Origin: Avena insularis
Lineage: Eukaryota; Streptophyta; Magnoliopsida; Poales; Poaceae
Direction: 5' to 3'
Length of the DNA stretch: 64,000 nucleotides
NCBI GenBank assembly: GCA_023614405.1
Contig: CM042689.1
Coordinates: 308,117,132-308,181,131, forward strand
The translations under genes and the position numbers were made by a program. Shown piece after piece: positions 60,690 through 64,000 of this stretch. The notes below the pieces were generated by a model. It did no database searches. It was not told the origin of the DNA and worked only from the letters and a program-made list of their open reading frames with translations. The first letter of the stretch is position 1; each line of letters begins with the position of its first letter.

Positions 60690-63600
60690 CGTAACATCCC
60701 AAAAATAATAAGCTTGGATCATCAAACACTAGTCATCAACATTTAGGGTTAACAAAAACTTTGCTAAATAAAATTTTGGAAGCATGCATATGTGTATGCA
60801 TGGATTTTGAATTCTTTTAAACCACCTTGTTTGATTGTTTCATTGCTTGTAAAATGTTTCTTAGGTGAAATAAACATCATTTAAAACATTTCCCACACTT
60901 TTCCCAAAGACAAGTAAATCAAAACAAATAAAATAAGGGAATGGTCATTTTGACCAATTTAACTCCCATGCCTACTTTGGCTGTCTCAAACTTTCAGAAC
61001 CTAACAGAAACTTTTCTGGATCTTTGCACCCCTTGAATGTACTCCTAACAAAGTACCAAGGCCCACTTTGTGATCATCCAGAAACTTTCAAATGCATAGT
61101 TTAAATGACAATTCAAAATTGAATCTTTATCATATGGAAAGATCCAACTTTTTCAAAAACCACTCAAACAAGCTCAACTTTCAAAACCCAAGCATCTGCA
61201 GACTCACCAGCACCAATCTAGCCAACCCACCAAATTTTTTTTCAAAATTCAAAACTTGATTTCATGCGGCCATTTCATCAAACAGGTTGCCGATACAAAT
61301 CAAAGAAACATCAAACACTATAGTGTGCAGTAAAATTGGCCTAACTTGTTCCCTATTTAGCTCTGGCAGGCTCGATGAACCATCTAGCAAGATTAACCAA
61401 GCACTAGCACCACTGTGAGCTGACATTGTCATCAATGGTGAACAATGAGCACACCCTTGCCACCCCATAGTCGACAAAGAAGCTAGGAGCAGCAAGCCTA
61501 GCGGCATATGCAGGAGGCGATCCACCGCCACTCACTGTCCCAGCCACGAGCCTTGCCAAGCCCTAGACCACACGCACGGACCGCGCCCAGACCGCCAGCA
61601 ACCATGCCGAGCGTGCGCCAGAGCACCACCCTCGACCGAAGCCCACAGACCGCGCGCCGCCCTCGCCGCGTGCATACGCAATCCCCACCGACCTAGGAGA
61701 CCGCCAGACATCCCCGTTCGCCGCCCAGTGACGCACAGCCACCGCTCACCGTCGAAGACGCCACCTCTGCCGCACAGAGCGCCGCGTGTTCCAGACCAAG
61801 CCGCACTGCCCCACGCCTCTAAACCATGTCGTTGAGCATCGCCAGGAGACACCGCACTGTCCCCTACCATCGCCCATGCCAATAGCCGCCTGTAACATCG
61901 CCCCCGACGAGCTCACCGTGCGCCCCGACGGTCCCCTCGCTCGACTATAAATAGAGGCCACCCCCACTCGATTTCTTCACACCATCTCACTCCCCTCTCC
62001 TCACTGATCGTGCCACACCGTTCCCAAAGCAAGGCGAGCACCACCTCGCCGGAATTTCACCGGAGCCCGCCGCCTCTGGAGAAGAAGGGAGCCATCGATT
62101 TCGTCCACCCCAGGAGCTGCCGCGACCACCCCTGAGTTCGCCATCATCGACTTCTTCGTTCGCCCGCCTCGCCGACCCTCGCCAGCACCCCGGTGAGCCC
62201 CCAGCAACCCCCACTGGCCGCGCTAGGTTTCTTTCTCGCCGGCGTTGCCCAGCGTCGACGATGACTCCCAGCCGTTGGATTAGAATCAGATCGAACGACC
62301 CATGTTGCCCCGTACCGCTTCGCCCCTCCCCGTGTCACTGACGAGTGGGGACACCCACTTAAGCAGCCCGCGGGAGCACTGCAACAGCAGCCGGCCAGTA
62401 ACTTTTCCCGCGCAGCCCAGTTATTCAAATTAAACCTTTTTCTTTTTAATTCAAACACACTTCTGTACCCATTTTCAAAAATCAACCCAGGTCGATTCAG
62501 TGCACCAATTTGGATGAAACCAATTTTGTTGGAAAGGTCTGTGAATGCTGAATACAAGCCCGTTTGATTCAAGTCATTTGGATCTGTAGATCATCCTTAG
62601 TAAAAATAACAAGGCAGAAGCTTTTCTGCATTCAAACATTTTTCAAATTTAAACCATAATAGCTTTTGAGTTGATTCCAACTCTCAAAAATCACATTTAA
62701 CCATACCTTTCAGAATATATAAAAATATATAGGTTTACTTGCAGAAATAATGTTCAAGTAATAAAAGAATGCTACATAGGCATTTCTAGCCACTTTAATT
62801 AATTAGAATAAAAGGGTAAAACCTTATTAAATTGTGACACCACTTTAAATCACATTCCCTTGGACTACAATATGTGGTGATGACATGTGTCAACATGATC
62901 CCATGTTTGGTTTGGAGAATATTAAATCTTAAGTAGTTTTTCAATGAGTAGAAATTACTTTTCTAAAAATAAAAGGAATTAAACCAAGCCTTAACCTTGT
63001 AATGTTAGAGATTATGCTAGATCATCTATAGTACCCTTGTGTGTGATGATTGCAAGTAGTTAAGTATTGTTTGGTGATTGTATACCTCGTATTTATTCAT
63101 AGGCGCTAGTACCGACCAAGGATACGAGGAGGAAGGAGGATACTACGAAGAACAAGCCGAGGAGAACTTCAACCACTGCTCTGCACAAGGTAAGCTTATA
63201 TTGACACTGATGCAAGCCTAATACTCCTAGTTGAATGTGCAAGCTGAGACTATACCTATGCAAGCCAATAATTGCAAGCTTATACTGATATTGATGCAAG
63301 CTAACACTTGCAAGATACTTTACCTATGCAAGCCAATAATTGTTACTATGCCTACTATATGCCTTAAGCATATGTGATCATACCCACTTGATAAACCAAT
63401 CCTAGTTTTATTTGCAGGCTTCTTACTTTATTTCTTTATCAAAGCTTACTTAGAGTTTACTTAAGAGTTTGGTAGATACTAGAAAATTATCTGAAGGTTG
63501 AATAAAGAGCATAAAATTTGGCCTAAGTTAGAAACCTTGATATCATCCTAAGATATAAGGTTGTACTTGGTTGAAACTCCACTAGTTTACCACCCCTCAT

Positions 63601-64000
63601 TAGTGCTTATCCCCACCTGTAGATGCTAGTGCTAAGCATAAAATTTGATCAACTTTAGATGGGAATACTTGGTGAAAATGGTTATGAAAACCTTGGAATG
63701 ATGGATCATTCTATTGAAATGTTTTGGACATGTGTTTCCAAACACCTGATGATTTTAGTGATGAAAATGTTGAGGCATGAGCCTTAGCCCTTTTATAAAA
63801 CTGATGGTTGTCTGGATGCGATACCATTCCAATTTTATCGTACAACCACAATACCCGAAGATTGGGTAGGGCTTGACTAGAAACTTATGTACCTTAGTAT
63901 TAGCTCCCTCACGGCCAAGGTCTGAGCTGAGGCTACCTTGTGAAGATTGTCCACCTATGCAGTACCCAAGATGACAGTTGGTCATGGTTGGGAGGCCAAA
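60690..64000 (+). mobile_element. long Gypsy-type LTR, plus orientation, runs off the window
   Basis: It starts (C)GTAACATCCC, where the related LTR at 10282 on the minus strand starts TGTAACATCCC. It is colinear with that copy to about 63700 ('gatgggaatacttggtgaaaatgg', 'actccactagtttaccacccctcattag'). The last 300 bp go beyond the point where the other copy is cut. A GC-rich centre (61500-62400) has no convincing ORF. By comparison with the 4.4-kb solo LTR about 1 kb lies outside. Confidence 0.7.
61945..61954 (+). promoter_or_regulatory. TATA box of the plus-strand long LTR
   Basis: CTATAAATAG is followed by GGCC and a CTCGATTTCTTC segment shared with the minus-strand copy near 9000, marking the conserved LTR promoter. 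Confidence 0.6.

Noticed and set aside
61508..62572. Possible GC-rich host gene
   Set aside because: It lies within the long LTR, downstream of its TATA box and colinear with 8550-9450; no domain or conserved frame was seen.

Overview
This window looks like intergenic, transposon-packed DNA from a large-genome grass, most likely a Pooideae species (wheat, barley, rye or oat kin). The evidence is a BARE/Angela/WIS-type Copia LTR, Athila-like and Tat-like Gypsy elements with tRNA-Asp-like primer sites, several CACTA (En/Spm) transposons with grass-type termini, a LINE tail and a Stowaway MITE. I found no intact host gene, rRNA, tRNA or CRISPR array. All assignments come from reading termini, target-site duplications (TSDs) and translated motifs by eye; family names rest on remembered similarity.

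Left block (1-11165): a nest that opens to the left of the window. A LINE tail (10283-11165) is interrupted by a long Gypsy-type LTR on the minus strand (7309-10282). That LTR is interrupted by a BARE/Angela-like LTR (5881-7308), which is interrupted by a minus-strand Copia element (674-5880). The Copia element is cut by another long Gypsy LTR end (1-673).

Block 11166-21254: CACTA-related sequence with an exon-like segment and a repeated palindrome; a 2.6-kb CACTA deletion derivative (12398-14985, TSD TAT); a Gypsy LTR fragment; a second copy of the minus-strand Copia sequence split by a solo LTR (16396-17795, TSD GGCAC); unclassified TATA-bearing sequence; and a Stowaway MITE (20126-20379).

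Central block (21255-59735): one gag-protease Athila-like element, called A here, whose two LTRs each received a CACTA transposon. In the 5' LTR is CACTA3 (21609-35632), which carries a captured fragment of amidophosphoribosyltransferase. CACTA3 is itself interrupted by a Gypsy element (21708-32914, TSD CGGTG), and that by a 4.4-kb solo LTR (25305-29714, TSD CCAAG). In the 3' LTR is CACTA2 (42031-58931, TSD GTT). It carries decayed TNP2 transposase and Transposase_24/Ulp1-protease genes, repeat-rich spacers and hairpins. It is interrupted by a Tat-like non-autonomous LTR element (49801-55024) with an antisense gypsy-type ORF. After A's 3' LTR a second primer site and gag start appear, so the structure is LTR-internal-LTR-internal(start).

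Right block (59736-64000): a MULE-like terminal remnant followed by a long Gypsy LTR (60690 to beyond the window), related and inverted to the one at 7309-10282.

Nearly all coding regions are pseudogenes with frameshifts or stops. The points most worth checking are the captured purine-biosynthesis fragment, the LTR that uses a recessed 5' terminus, the tandem LTR-internal arrangement, and two tandem 21-nt-arm hairpins inside CACTA2.
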